Positions 41,060-52,164 of a DNA stretch of 64,000 nt are shown here, in pieces. The stretch is from Anniella stebbinsi (lineage: Eukaryota > Chordata > Lepidosauria > Squamata > Anniellidae), in the NCBI GenBank assembly GCA_029215795.1, contig JARDYH010000003.1, forward strand, positions 261,385,062 through 261,449,061. The letters are read 5' to 3'. A model generated the notes under the pieces. The model was not told the origin of the DNA. It saw nothing but the letters and a program-made list of their open reading frames with translations, and did not search any database. Each line of letters begins with the position of its first letter. The stretch's first letter is position 1. A program made the translations under genes and the position numbers.

Positions 41060-42458
41060 ACAGACTCCAGAGCTTGGGATAAACCAGGACCTCTTTATTT
41101 AATGTGAGTCATTCACCCCACCTTGGATCTGCATGTGAAAGTGTGGGAATCTATTAACGTTCTACAGGCCATTAGCCTGTCTTATAGGTGAGCCACTCTG
41201 CCAAAGTCAGGAGTCAGGTAAATCTGATCTCTTTCCTAATCTACACTTCATATAAGTGTGGGAAGACCACCCTGCATCACCTCCGCCGGGTGCCACACAG
41301 CTCCGAGTAGGTGAGACAGGAAGGTCTCCAAAGGGATGCCATACCTTGACATGAGAGCCACACAGCCCCTGAGGAGCAGGGCCTCTGAACTTGCCAATCA
41401 CCATACAGGTGCCACTGATTGCTCACGAAACCTATTCTAATATCCTAAAATTCCCCCCACAACCCTCCAATCAACTTATTTACCCACTTTCCTTACATAA
41501 TTCCAGTATGAAGTAGGTGAAAAACCTGTGCACAAAAGCAAATCAGTGGCAGGTAAAATTCCTACTGGGCCCTTCAAAAAGAAATGACCTGCTCATCCCA
41601 TACTGGCTATGGGGAGGGAGGGTGGGAGCTGGAAAGCGAAAGTGGTCAAGTAAATGATGGTACCTGCCTTCATAAGCCTTGACCCACCACCTGCGCCTTT
41701 CATCCTCCATGCTAACTGCAAATGCCGCCCTCCGCCCAAGACGTGTCAGGTGGACGGGAAGTGGGCTTGTTAGAATTATTCCTACTTCTGATACAGGGAA
41801 AGACATCTCAGATAGTTGAGGGTTTTTACCCCTCTTGTTGCTTCTAGGGATGCTCAATTTTTGTGTCTTATCCAAACATGTTTGACTTCCCACACATTCC
41901 TCAAATGTTTTGCCCCAGTAGGTGCATTCTCCAGATTCGTCTCAAATGTGGTTCCAGGTGAAATCTATAGACAACTGTATCATTAACTGCGCAATGTCCC
42001 CTGAAGTTCAGCAAATTCTTCTTCATCCTTTAGGCTAAGAGGAACCCTGTGTAGACCTGTGTTAGGAGGCCTGAACGAAAGTTATATATAACTTTATAAA
42101 TAAATTATTTAAGTGTCCGACACCTGTGTGGATCCTGAATTCAAGAGGCATGATTCAACAGACAACAAACCTCTAGTTGTTTCCAAGTTGCTTAACCACT
42201 ACAAGATCCTAGCTGAATGGGTCTTTGAACATGAGTTTTGATGTCCATGGCCAACATTCTAGCCATTACATTAGAACAGATTAATAGAACTTCTCTGAAG
42301 TGGTTTCCAGGCTGCAACCTTGAGGGATCTTTCCAGTAGGTGATGTGATCATCTGATTCATCCACACAACATGGAGAACTGCTCTTCACTTTTAGATAAA
42401 TTTTAGGAGATTTGTGGTATGATGCATCATAACCTGATAAAGCACTCAATTCAGAGGC
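41060..42458. other. Unassigned non-coding DNA
   Basis: A long stretch without recognised repeat ends. The minus frame at 41543-41893 has no domain I know. TAGGGATGCTCAATTTTTGT at 41848 resembles a TAGGGATG-type left end. 41080-41780 reads like degraded retroelement or unique sequence, and I cannot decide which. Confidence 0.4.
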
Positions 42459-42463
42459 TTGCT

Positions 42464-42956
42464 TGTCAGGGAAAATTTCAGTTTAAGTTGTTTAAAGGAC
42501 TGGATAAAAGTTTGAGTATCCAGAAGGACTGAACAGCCAGCTGAAGTTAATAATCAGATAGAGTAAGTTTTTCTATGCTGCCGGAAAGGTCAAGCAGATA
42601 GGGAGAATCTTTCTGGAAGGATAAGGTAATTGACTGTGCTGAGCCAGGGTTCAGAAATATGTATTTAAGTCAGCTTATAGAAATGGCTGTTGTGGGTCAG
42701 GCTGGAGTTTATGTAGAACGGAGGCTGGTGAATGAGAGATTGATGGAGGACTGTGCTATGCTATAGCCATAAGGAAAAAGCCTGTATTATCTGGAGGAAC
42801 CAGTTGCCTTGTATATATTTATATTATTGGAACACAGTAAAGGACTTGTATTATACACCATTTTGCTGAGTGTGAGTATTCCTTCAACTACTGGAACTTT
42901 TCTGGACTTTACGCTTACTAAGCGATCAGGGAGCACTTTTCTTTCTCCCCCCAACA
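42464..42956 (+). mobile_element. Solo LTR, 493 bp, same family as 26471-26918
   Basis: Begins TGTCAGGGAAAATTTC and ends CTCCCCCCAACA. A perfect 5-bp duplication TTGCT lies at 42459-42463 and 42957-42961. Shared landmarks with the first LTR in order: AAGGACTGAACAGCCAGCTG (ATATCAGCCAGCTGCAG there), GGAAAGGTCAA, a TATGTATTTAAGTCAG TATA-like site, GTATTATACAC and TTGAGTGTGAGTATTCCTTC-like text. No internal region remains. Confidence 0.9.
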
Positions 42957-42961
42957 TTGCT

Positions 42962-43335
42962 GTTTTACAAGTTTAGTGAAATTCCTCTGATTAAGTATGT
43001 GTGTTTGGTTGCTTCATTGTTTTTTTGGTGAGAAGAGGCTTTTTAACATATGACCGAAGCTTCACAGTGCAACCTCAACTTCAATTTCTGTCAATGAGAT
43101 GAGGATGGGATTCCTGCTAAAGCCACTGCCTATGATGGATCCTGAAGTTATGCTCAGATTTTGCATCTATGGTGCTATTTATGGTCGCCATTTTACACAA
43201 ATGGCAATTTACATCAATAGGCGAGCCACCATATTTACACAAAATGGCAGCTTGCAGACAAGTGCACAGATCAAGTGGGGAGCTGGCAAGGAATCACTGA
43301 GCTTAAGCCCCAACCAGACTCCTCGACATCCCTAG
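42962..43335. mobile_element. Possible MITE with CGCCATTTTACACAAATGGC palindromes
   Basis: GTCGCCATTTTACACAAATG GC, CCACCATATTTACACAAAAT GGC and the end CTCGACATCCCTAG suggest a TAGGGATG-type element containing small CCATTTT..AAAATGG palindromes. Related palindromes occur at 51350-51470. The left boundary (about 43080-43100) is uncertain. Confidence 0.45.
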
Positions 43336-43520
43336 TTAGGCTATTGCAGTGGGCTCTACATGGGGCTACCTTTGAAGAGCATCTGGAAACTGCAATTGAT
43401 GCAAAATATGGCATCTAGGTTACTCAGCAGGGTATGGTATCATGATCTCACCACTTTTCATACCGATTCACATTGACCATCAACAGTTTGCTGGGGTCAA
43501 TTCAAGCTGTTGTTTTTAAT
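43336..43520 (+). mobile_element. Degenerate L2-type LINE fragment
   Basis: GGCTATTGCAGTGGGCTCTA, CATGGGGCTACCTTTGAAGA and CTGCAATTGATGCAAAATAT correspond to the LDYCNALYxGLPLK..LQLVQNA region of the copy at 13942. Many substitutions, no frame. Confidence 0.6.
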
Positions 43521-44028
43521 CTACTGCCCAAACCAGAAGTGTGGAACCAAAATAGGATGGAGGATGGGATAGCCCCCACCCACCCACCTAGCTCATCACA
43601 GATAGCATCAGGTGAGCATGGTCATGCCCACTTGATATCATTTGCTTTCTGGTTAAGGTGTTGGCTGGATCCTCCCATTAACATTTGGGCCAGGAACCAA
43701 GCTTTGCTGTGTGGGGGCTTTTCGAGTCAGGCCCAGCCACTGGAGGAGCAAAGGGGACGCAGCCAGTTCTGCCTGGGGTTTGTCCACCCTGCTTCCTCCT
43801 CCACAGGCCAACATTCTTGAACACTGAGATGCCCTTCACAGCCCCTTGTTTCCACCACTCCATGAGATGAATTGGATAAATACATTGTGTAGTTGATACC
43901 GTATTGAAATGAATTTGATTTTACATTTGTTTGTATTTGGGTACATTGAAATGCTTTCTCATACCAAGTATTCCTCACATCTTTTGGATCAACTGTGTTT
44001 TTCTCTTTGCTTCTCATCTACTTTGGGC
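43521..44028. other. Unassigned non-coding DNA
   Basis: Frames on both strands (43473-43870) overlap and show no domain. No repeat is recognised. Confidence 0.4.
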
Positions 44029-44525
44029 TCATAGAATCATAGAGTTGGAAAGGGCCTATCAGGCTATTGAGTCCAACCCCCTGCTCAATGCAGGAATCAA
44101 CCCTAACACATACCTGACAGATGGCTGTTCAGCTGCATCATGAATGCCTCTAGTGTGGGAGAGCCCACCACCTCCCTAGGTCATTGGTTCCATTGTCATA
44201 TTGCTCTAACAGTCAGGAAGTTTTTCCTGATGTCCAGCTGGAATCTGGCTTCCTGTAACTAAGCCCATTATTCCATGTCCTGCACTCTGGGATGATTGAA
44301 AAGAGATTCTGGCCCTCCTCTGTGTGACAACCTTTCAAGGACTTGAACAGTGCTATCATGTCTCTCCTCAGTCATCTCTTCTCAAGGCTAAACATGCCCA
44401 GTTCTTTCAGTCTCTCCTCATAAGGCTTTGTTTCCAGACCTATGATCATCCTCGTTGCCCTCCTCTGAACCCCCTCCAGCTTCTCTGCATCCTTCTTGAA
44501 GTATGGCGCTCAGAACTGGATTCCC
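44029..44525 (-). mobile_element. CR1-type LINE 3' end, long copy
   Basis: Plus text: TAGAATCATAGAGTTGGAAA GGGCC, AGTCCAACCCCCTGCTCAAT, CTCTAACAGTCAGGAAGTTT, CCATTATTCCATGTCCTGCA, then TCTCTCCTCATAAGGCTTTG and CTCCAGCTTCTCTGCATCCT. This is the antisense of the conserved CR1 3' region with the GATTCTATG tail at the low end. About 500 bp, non-coding part only. Confidence 0.92.
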
Positions 44526-44776
44526 TCGGAAAGGAAAAATAGGTCAGAAGCACAGGAATGAAACATATCCCCTTCCCCCTAGGCTGTCTGTTGCTCATGG
44601 CATTGCATTTTATTATTTTAGCTTTCTGTAACCTTCCCAGGGAATATTTGTTGTTGGGCAGATTAAAATACAATAAAATTATCATTTATTAAATAAGTGA
44701 ATGAGCAACAAATACATAATAGTCATCTCAGGATACCTTAACATAAAAGCCTCTGATACAGATTTGGAGTAACTAC

Positions 44777-46678
44777 TAGGGATGTGCACAGATGGAAAAA
44801 TCAGATCGGAATTGGATCGGATTTTTTTTAAAAAAAATTGGATCGGAAAAAATTGGAGGTCCACTGGATTGGATCGGATCCGATTCCGATCCAAAAATCA
44901 GATGTCCAATTTTCTGATCGGATGCCATTTTGAATGTTACAAAAATGCCTATAACTTTTTTTCATTTTTAAAGATAGAAGGATGAAACTTGGGCACTTTG
45001 TAGATGGGTTAGGGGTAGTTATCTGTGAGAAATTTCAAAAAGTTTGGTGCAGGCATTTTGTGACAATTAATTTTTTAAAAAAGAACCAGGAATGCCTCTA
45101 ACTTTTTCATTTTCAATGTTCCACACATGAAACTTTGTCACATTACAGGTGGTATGTTGGGACTCATGTGTGTGAAATTTCAGAAACATAGGTGCTTGCC
45201 TTGTGTGGCAATTAATTTTAGAGAAATGGGTAGTAGTGGGGTAAATACAGTTATGCCTTCAACTTTTTTATTTTTAAAAATACAAACAGGAAACTTGGGC
45301 ACATTACAAGGACCACTTTGCTTGATCTGTGTGTGAAATTTCAGAAAGATAGGTCCAGGCATGTAGTGGCAAGGTATTTTTGAAACAATGAGGAAATAAA
45401 TGCCTATAACTTTTTATTTTAAAAGTTAGATGTCTGAAAGTTGCTCACTTTGTAGGTGGGTGAGGGGTAGTTATCTGTCAGAAATTTCAGAATGATAGGT
45501 CCAGGCATTTGATGGCTACAGATTTTTTAGATTAAAAGTTAAAAAGTTTTTCCACAGTGGCTTGGGCTGTCAATTGCACCCCCCTCCCCATTCCCCTCCC
45601 TCTTTTATCTGTCAAAACTCTGTGTTGTTGCAACTTTGAATCTAAAAAATTCATAGCCACCAAATGCCTGGACCTATCTTTCTGAAATTTCTGACAGATA
45701 ACTACCCCTCACCCATCTACAAAGTGAGCAACTTTCAGATGTCTAACTTTTAAAATAAAAAAGTTATAGGCATTCCCTTCCTAATTTTTCAAAAATACCT
45801 TGTCACTACACGCTTGAAGCTATGCTTCTGAAATTTATCACACATGTGAACCAAAGTGGTATGTCTAATGGGTTAGGGGTAGTTATCTATCAGAAATTTC
45901 AGAAAGATAGGTCCAGGCATTTGGTGGTTATGAATTTTTTTGATTAAAAGTTACAACAACATGGAGTTTTGACAGATAAAAGAGGGAGGGGGAGGCAGGG
46001 GAAGGGGGTGAAATTGACAGCCCAAGCCTCTGTGGAAAAACTTTTGTAACTTTTAATCTAAAAAATTCATAGCCACCAAATGCCTGGACCTAACTTTCTG
46101 AAATTTCTAATAGATAACTACCCCTAACCCATCTACAAAGTGAGCAACTTTTAGACATCTAACTTTTAAAATAAAAAAAAAAGTTATAGGTGTTTCTTTC
46201 CTCATTGTTTCAAAAATACCTTGCCACTACATGCCTAGACCTATCTTTCTGAAATTTCACACACATATCAAGCAAAGTGCCCAAGCTTCCTGTTTGTATC
46301 TTTAAAAATAAAAAAGTTGAAGGCATAACTCTATTTACCCCACTGCTACCCATTTTTCTAAAATTAATTGCCACATAAAGCAAGCACCTATGTTTCTGAA
46401 ATTTCTCACATATAACTATCCTGAACCCATCTACAAAGTGCCCAAGTTTCACCCTTCTATCTTTTAAAATGAAAAAGTTATAGGTGTTTTTGTAACACAA
46501 TACTAGGCTATGGGGAAAAGCATTCAAAATTCGTTTTTCTGATTTTTTCCGATCAGGATCGGGTCCCTTTGGATCGGATCAGATCAGATGGTTGGCAGAT
46601 TGGATCAGATTGGATCATTTTTATCTGATTTTTGGGCAGATCGGATTCGGATCCGATCCAATCCGTTGCACATCCCTA
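44777..46678 (+). mobile_element. Complete 1.9-kb modular palindromic hAT-type element
   Basis: Ends TAGGGATGTGCACAGATGG and CCGTTGCACATCCCTA. The 8-bp flanks GTAACTAC (44769-44776) and GTATCTAC (46679-46686) match at 7 of 8. The tips are GGATC-rich. The left arm has four tandem modules starting at 45 945-equivalent positions 44945, 45092, 45253 and 45400 (spacing 147, 161, 147), each with CCTATAACTTTTT, GGGCACTTTG and GAAATTTCAGAAA-like blocks, then a CT-rich block near 45580-45605. The right arm is an inverted version of the same series, so the whole is a giant fold-back. No transposase: frames such as 45127-45336 and 46210-46527 are the same module read from each arm. Confidence 0.93.
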
Positions 46679-46686
46679 GTATCTAC

Positions 46687-47378
46687 AGCCACTCTCCACA
46701 CATCTCGGGAAGACCTCTCACACCTATAGATGTGTCTGCCAAGCAGAATGGTAGCGTCCCCCACTTTTTATTTTAGAAAGTACATCCTGAGGAACAGGGG
46801 TGAGAAAGAAGACAGCTATAAACACCAGAGCCTCACTTCCTTGAAAGCCAGGCAATCCTGCGGAAAACAACAGGGTTAATAGGGTACAAGAGAACGCTGC
46901 CCATGACTGGTGATTTATTCACTTTCCCTTTTGCCTTGTTTTAGCGAACAATGGCCTCATCGGAAAATTGTGCAGTCAGGCTGAATGCTTCTTGCTTCAA
47001 AAAGAGCCTTTACTTCCACCACTCAGCTTTATGTGTCCATTCCCCTCTTCTAACCTTGGTAATAACTGGCACAATGGTCCCTCCAACCACCCCTGTTTAA
47101 GCATCACTGACTGCTGCTTCAGCGGTGGCCCTTCCCCGCAGAGCCTCTTACAAGTGGAAGCTGTTACTCGAACTAATGAGCCTACAAAGGCTCAATGAAA
47201 TCCATAGTTCACTAAAAAAAAGAAAAAAAAGTGCCCTGTGATTCAGCATCCCTTCTCTTCTCAGCAGGGTATACACACATGACAAACAACCAGGCCAATC
47301 TGGAAAATGTGGTGAAAGCCTGGGACCAGGTGTCATTTGGGAAGTCTAAAGGAGGCTGGGTCTATATATCCAGGAGAA
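46687..47378. other. Unassigned, possibly single-copy DNA
   Basis: No transposon hallmark is seen. Short frames show no domain. The A-rich run at 47213-47230 may be a degraded retroposon tail. Confidence 0.4.
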
Positions 47379-47590
47379 TGAGACTCTACAGCTTCAGATG
47401 GCAGGTGGATGATGGGACCAGTATCAGAGGCAGTAAGCCTATGTACACCAGTTGCTGGGGAACATAGGTGGGAGGGTGCTGTAGCACCATGTCCTGCTTT
47501 GTTGGTCCCTGGTCGACAGCTGGTGGGCCACTGTGTGAACAGAGTGCTGGACTAGATGGACCCAGCATGGCACTTCTTATGTTCTTAATG
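47379..47590 (+). mobile_element. LINE 3' end (plus)
   Basis: CCAGTTGCTGGGGAACATAG, GTGGGAGGGTGCTGTAGCAC, CCTGGTCGACAGCTGGTGGG, GAACAGAGTGCTGGACTAGA and the end CACTTCTTATGTTCTTA. It is the plus-strand form of the LINE end at 8041, 18932 and 57461. Confidence 0.85.
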
Positions 47591-48317
47591 CTTCCCATGT
47601 TAAAAAAAAAGGGGGGTCATGCGATTAAAAAGAAGAAAAGAATATCCTATTCACAAATAAAAATGGGACCAGAGCTTGCAATGATTCAGTGATGATGTGC
47701 CCTCCTTAGAAATTCCCTGTTCCCTCTGAACTTCCCTGAAATTCTCACGGGAGCTGAATGAAATGAATTTTCTCAGCCACAATATTTAGTTGTGAGCTTA
47801 CCTGGTTGTAATTAGGGATGTATGAGGAATTCATTTCAGTCTGTTTTGATCAGGGAGCTGTTTTCATGGCAACCCGTTGGTGACACCTACCTCTCAAATC
47901 CCTCTCCTGGAGCAATGTTCGGTAATCCTGACGCAGAGGAGTGGCCATTCAGGAACCGGAGTCAAACCCCCCCCCCCTCTTCCTCATGGAAGGTGACCAA
48001 TCACCAGTCGTCTTCCACCAGGCACCACCCCCAGATTGGCCCTGAAACAACATCAGACAGTGGAAGCACCATACTGACGATGCTCTGATTGAAAAAGTTG
48101 GGTCAATCCCTGACTTTTTCAAATCACAGCATTGCAGGAAAGACTTGTGGTGGTTGCAAAGCTGTGCCTGTGTTGTCTAACCAATGCAGCACAAATCCAC
48201 TGTGACCGCAGAGCTTTCTCCACATCTAGAAAAAACCCTGGATTTACCCAGTTCATAACTTTCAGACTGAACATCGACTTAGACTCAATCTCTCCATACA
48301 TTTCAGAGCTTGCGATG
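47591..48317. mobile_element. Probable MITE remnants
   Basis: TTAGGGATGTATGAGGAATT at 47814 looks like a TAGGGATG-type left end. AAAAAGTTGGGTCAATCCCT with CTGACTTTTTCAAATCACAG at 48090-48128 is a hairpin and resembles the ends of the 23361 and 39483 blocks. 47970-48050 has GGTGACCAATCACC-like symmetry. Boundaries not resolved. Confidence 0.4.
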
Positions 48318-48545
48318 TGAGGAAGCCAGATTCCATCTGGACATCAGGAAAAACTTCCTGACTGTTAGAGCAGAATGTTAATGGAACCAATGACCTAGGG
48401 AGGTGGTGGGCTCTCCCACACTAGAGGCATTAAAAGGTGCAACTGGACAGCCAACTGTCGGGTATGCTTTAAGGTGGATTCCTGCATTGAACAGGGTGTT
48501 GATGGCCTTATAGGTCCCTTTCAACTCTACTATTCTATGATTCTC
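48318..48545 (+). mobile_element. CR1-type LINE 3' end
   Basis: CATCAGGAAAAACTTCCTGA, CCTAGGGAGGTGGTGGGCTC, AGGTGCAACTGGACAGCCA, GGTGTTGATGGCCTTATAGG and CTACTATTCTATGATTC match 2938-3223. A second TCTATTCTATATGA follows as extra tail. Confidence 0.9.
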
Positions 48546-48569
48546 TATTCTATATGAGATTCCCTGGGA

Positions 48570-48937
48570 AAATCATATTCTTCCCACAGTCCTGGGAACC
48601 ATGCGCCCATCCCACATGGTACCTGCTTACTTGCGAGTAAGCAGGCATCAGAAATGGGCATGGAGCTGCACCACGTGGCTCCGTGCCCATCAGGGGAGGG
48701 AGTGACAGAAATTTTGCCACCCCTGGGATGGCAGGGAGGGGGGTGGGGGCCTGGTTTGTTTTTGTTTTTAAAAAACATACTTTTGCGATGGATTGCAAGA
48801 GCGCTTTTTGGGCATGATAGCGCGACGGCCTGAGAGGAAGCCGAGACATTGCACTCCGATTTGGAAAGGGGAGGACGATCCCGGAAGCAGGTATGTCCAG
48901 GATCGTGCCCCCTTCTACACCCGTAGGTGTAGAAACT
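48570..48937 (-). mobile_element. GC-rich MITE-like family, copy 2
   Basis: The reverse complement of the 30003-30380 pattern: GCTTACTTGCGAGTAAGCAG (palindrome), ATGGGCATGGAGCTGCACCA, GCCACCCCTGGGATGGCAGG, a TTTTTAAAAAA centre, GAAGCAGGTATGTCCAGGAT and TTCTACACCCGTAGGTGTAG. The GTGGGA/TCCCAC outer symmetry may mark the ends. The 164-codon minus frame across it has no domain. Confidence 0.65.
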
Positions 48938-49530
48938 ATAAAGTCCCTTAGATTACTGAAATGCACTCTACATGGGGCTTCAGCCAGCACAAACCATGGC
49001 AGCCAGACCTTTCTCTGGTGTGCATTTACTAGACCATATAACACCAGTCTTGATCAGCTGCACTAGATTTCAATTTGTTCTGAACTCATTTCAAATGCTG
49101 GTTCTTACCTTTAAAGCCCTAAATGGCTTGGGCCTATGATATCTGATAGACCACTTCCTCCCATATGGACCTGCCCTAAATGGCATCTTGTTCATCTGAG
49201 GCCGTGCTGTATGTCCAACCTCCCAGATAGGTGAAGTCAATGGGAAGTTGTAACAGGGTCTTTTCTGTAGCAGCACCCCACTTGTGAAACACCCTCCCCA
49301 GGGAAATTTGGCCAGCCTTCTTTAGATGGCTGGTAAAGATTATATTGTTCTGACTATTTTTTATTAGTTTGTGCCGCTCCCTATTTTGATCAATAATCTT
49401 CAGTTTTAAAATACGTTTTAGGTTTAAGTAGTTGTATGCATTTTAACCTTTCTATTTCTATTGTACATCACCTTCGGCACTCACTGAGTGGAGGGGGCAA
49501 TCATAAAATATTCTAAATAAATAATATATG
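48938..49530 (+). mobile_element. Degenerate L2-type LINE, C-terminal and 3' part
   Basis: TGAAATGCACTCTACATGGG, TCAAATGCTGGTTCTTACCT, TTAAAGCCCTAAATGGCTTG GG, TAGCAGCACCCCACTTGTGA and AACACCCTCCCCAGGG run parallel to the region of the 13942 copy from DYCNALY to the C-terminus. The 3' end near 49470-49525 has a CACTCACTGAGTGGAGG hairpin and an AATAAATAATA tail. An old copy. Confidence 0.7.
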
Positions 49531-50010
49531 CAACAGAGCAGATGAATTAATATATCAAATGTATTATCATTTTAAAGGTTGAGAAACTACTATAAATAAG
49601 TAGTTTTAAAAAAAAATTCCTTTTCTTTTCCTGTTTATAGGTACAATACAATTTCAATAAGGATTCCTCTTGGAAAATCAACATATCAAACAATGCAGAG
49701 AAAAGAGCAGCTTTGTTCTCAGAACACCTCCTTCCTTGCAATACCTCACAGGTCGTCTATCCCCTTTGCTGATGAGGCATTTAAAAGCGACCCCCTAGTG
49801 AGAAGATGTTAGAGGGTTCTGTATAGGGCTGACATATTACAAATGCCTCCATATATTATAGGAGCTACAAAACTAATACTAGTGCCAGTGGTACAAGACG
49901 TTTTGCCTTAATGCTGCACAGGATGTGACTCGGAAGCTTAAAAAGGACATGTACTGTCGTAGTAGTATCTCTTCCAATGATGGGCCCCTCTTACCTAGAA
50001 TATCAGACAC
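49531..50010. other. Unassigned non-coding DNA
   Basis: No repeat or gene is recognised. Confidence 0.45.
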
Positions 50011-50011
50011 T

Positions 50012-50617
50012 GATCCAATCAATACCAAGCAGCATATTGCACTATGAAAGTGGTATGAAAGTGGTATATAAGAGGCAGGAGCCACACTACTGCTTTAAAG
50101 CAGTATTGAAGTGCACTGACAACTGTTGGGGCTCATTGACACTAGGCTGACCAGATAAAATCCAGGTCAGGGCTCATGTAACTTTAACAGTTGTAGAGAA
50201 AAGGGAATTTCAGCCAGTGTCATTTGTATGCAATTTGTTCCTGGTGATATTCCCTCTTCATCACAACAGTTAAAGGTGCAGGCACTATACTAGAGTGACC
50301 AGATACAAAAGAAGGCAGGGCCCCTGCAACTTTAAGAGTTGTGATAAAGAGGGAATTTCACCAGGAACTAACTGCATACAAATGACACTGGCTGAAATTC
50401 CCTTTTCTCTACAACTGTTAAAGTTACATGAGCCCTGACCTGGATTTTATCTGGTCACCCTAATTGACACATACCATATACCACTTTCATACCGCTTTCA
50501 TAGCGCTATATCCTGCTAAGTGTGGCTCCTGCCTTTTATATACCGCTTTCATACCTCTTTCATGGTGCAATATTTATTATTTATGTATTTATTACATCTG
50601 CTTGGTGTAGATCTGGC
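50012..50617 (+). mobile_element. PAL-CAAGCAGG MITE, copy 9, split by FB320
   Basis: Left part 50012-50142 (CAATACCAAGCAGCATATTG to GGGGCTCATTGACAC) and right part from 50463 (ATACCATATACCACTTTCAT after the duplicated ATTGACAC). The right arm carries an internal AGTGTGGCTCCTGCC repeat and a short TTTATTATTTATGTATTTAT insertion before CTGCTTGGTGTAGATCTGG. Confidence 0.87.
50143..50462 (+). mobile_element. FB320 fold-back MITE, copy 7 (inside PAL-CAAGCAGG)
   Basis: 320 bp, TAGGCTGACCAGATAAAATC to ATTTTATCTGGTCACCCTA. A perfect duplication ATTGACAC lies at 50135-50142 and 50463-50470. Both tips are of the TAAAATCC subtype. Reverse centre orientation. Insertion into the older PAL element is unambiguous. 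Confidence 0.96.
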
Positions 50618-50834
50618 TGCTGTCTTTAAATTGGTAGTTCTCAAGCTCCAGGATGGGCTTGCATTGGGTGACAGGGGGTGCATGGAAGGATGCAGACAAT
50701 GGAACAGAGGAAGGAACTACCAGGAGGAAATGTGTTTGAAGAATTATTGTGGCCTTTTTCCCTCCTTCAGTTAGGGTTATGAGAGGTAAGATGTGGCAGA
50801 GCTTTCTTTATTATTATTTATCATTTATTAATTA

Positions 50835-51058
50835 CCTTTAGAGCCTGTCTTTTTCCTTCCAAAGAACCCAAGGTGGCGTACATAACCCTCCTCATCCTCC
50901 TCTCCATTTTATCCTCACCACAACAACCCTTTGAGGTGGGTTGGGCTGAGAGTCTGTGACTGGCCCAAAGTCACCCAGTGAGCTTCCATGGCCGAGTGGG
51001 GACTAGAACCTGGATCTCCCGACTCCCAGTCCAATACTCTAGCCACTCCATGTCTAAC
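50835..51058 (-). mobile_element. tRNA-derived SINE (antisense)
   Basis: The minus strand starts ATGGAGTGGCTAGAGTATTG (A-box-like TGGCTAGAGTA) and has GATCCAGGTTCTAGTCCCCA (B-box-like GGTTCTAGTCC). The body carries GACTTTGGGCCAGTCACAGA and CAACCCACCTCAAAGGGTTG. The 3' part GCCACCTTGGGTTCTTTGGA leads to an AT-rich tail near 50810-50835. About 220 bp and better preserved than 27636-27870. Confidence 0.88.
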
Positions 51059-51533
51059 GTTTCCTCTTCCCTTTTTCAGACTAGAATCTTTCACTCCCCA
51101 TTAAAAATAATAATAATGAAGGATTATATGAATATTATTTGATAGTTGATCAGGGGTAGGTAACATGGTGCCGACAGATACCAATATGCCGCCAGACACA
51201 AACTCACCCGTACAGGGCTTCAGGAGATGCTCATTGAGCTACTTCCATTGCCTGTACCTGCTCATGGTGCTGTGCAGGCTTCTTGTTGGCTCGACAAGCA
51301 GCCAATGAGGCCACGGGGGCTTTCTGCCCTCTTTGTGAGCTCCCCTCCATTTTGCACAAAATGGCAGCTTGGCCTCTTCTGGGAGGAATTCTGTGTAAAG
51401 AGCACCATTATGCAACATTCCCTTCCAGGAAAGGGATAAGCCACCATTTTGTGCAAAATGGTGGCCGCTGAAATGGGGAGTGGGACATTCCCTTAGTAGA
51501 GGAGTGGATCATTCCTTTATCAGAGGAGATTAA
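51059..51533. other. DNA with CCATTTTGTGCAAAATGG palindromes
   Basis: Palindromes CCATTTTGCACAAAATGG at about 51349-51366 and GCCACCATTTTGTGCAAAAT (continuing to GGTGGC) at about 51442-51465 are set in a probable MITE remnant that starts near 51150. A related GCCACCATTTTGTGC lies at 54960. Opposing frames are by-products of the symmetry. Confidence 0.5.
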
Positions 51534-51764
51534 GGCCCAATCTACACCAAGCAGGATATAGCACTTTGAAAGCGGCATATGAAAGGCAGGAGCCACACTA
51601 CTGCTTTATAGCGGTATTGAAGAGCAACGACAACTGTTGGAGCCCATTACATACCATATACCACTGTCATATCACTATATCTTGCTTGGTGTGGCTCCTG
51701 CCTTTTATATACTGCTTTCATAGTACTTTCATAGTCCAATATCCTGCTTAGTGTAGATTGGGCC
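51534..51764 (+). mobile_element. PAL-CAAGCAGG MITE, copy 10
   Basis: GGCCCAATCTACACCAAGCA to TGCTTAGTGTAGATTGGGCC. The right arm has an internal second tip (TCTTGCTTGGTGTGGCTCC). It lies directly beside FB320 copy 8, whose target site GGCCTGTG overlaps its last four bases. Confidence 0.9.
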
Positions 51765-51768
51765 TGTG

Positions 51769-52088
51769 TAGGCTGACCATATGAAAAGGAGGACAGGACT
51801 CATGTAACTTTAACAGTTGTAGAGAAAAGGGAATTTCAGCCAGTGCCATTTGTATGAAATTAGTCCCTGGTGATATTCCCTCTTCATCATAACAGTTAAA
51901 GTTGCAGGCACTATACTAGAGTGACCATATACAAACGAAGGCAGGGCCCCTGCAACTTTAACAGTTGTGATGAAGAGGGAATATCACCAGGAACTAATTG
52001 CATACAAATGACACTGGCTGAAATTCCCTTTTCTCTACAATTGTTAAAGTAACAGGAGCCCTGTCCTCCTTTTCATATGGTCAGCTTA
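51769..52088 (+). mobile_element. FB320 fold-back MITE, copy 8
   Basis: 320 bp, TAGGCTGACCATATGAAAAG to TTTCATATGGTCAGCTTA. A perfect duplication GGCCTGTG lies at 51761-51768 and 52089-52096. Both tips are of the CATATG subtype. Reverse centre orientation. Confidence 0.95.
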
Positions 52089-52164
52089 GGCCTGTGTGTC
52101 TTGTCTGTCCATCCGCACCATAGTGCCAAGATTGCTGGAGATGGTTTATCTTGACAAACTGATT

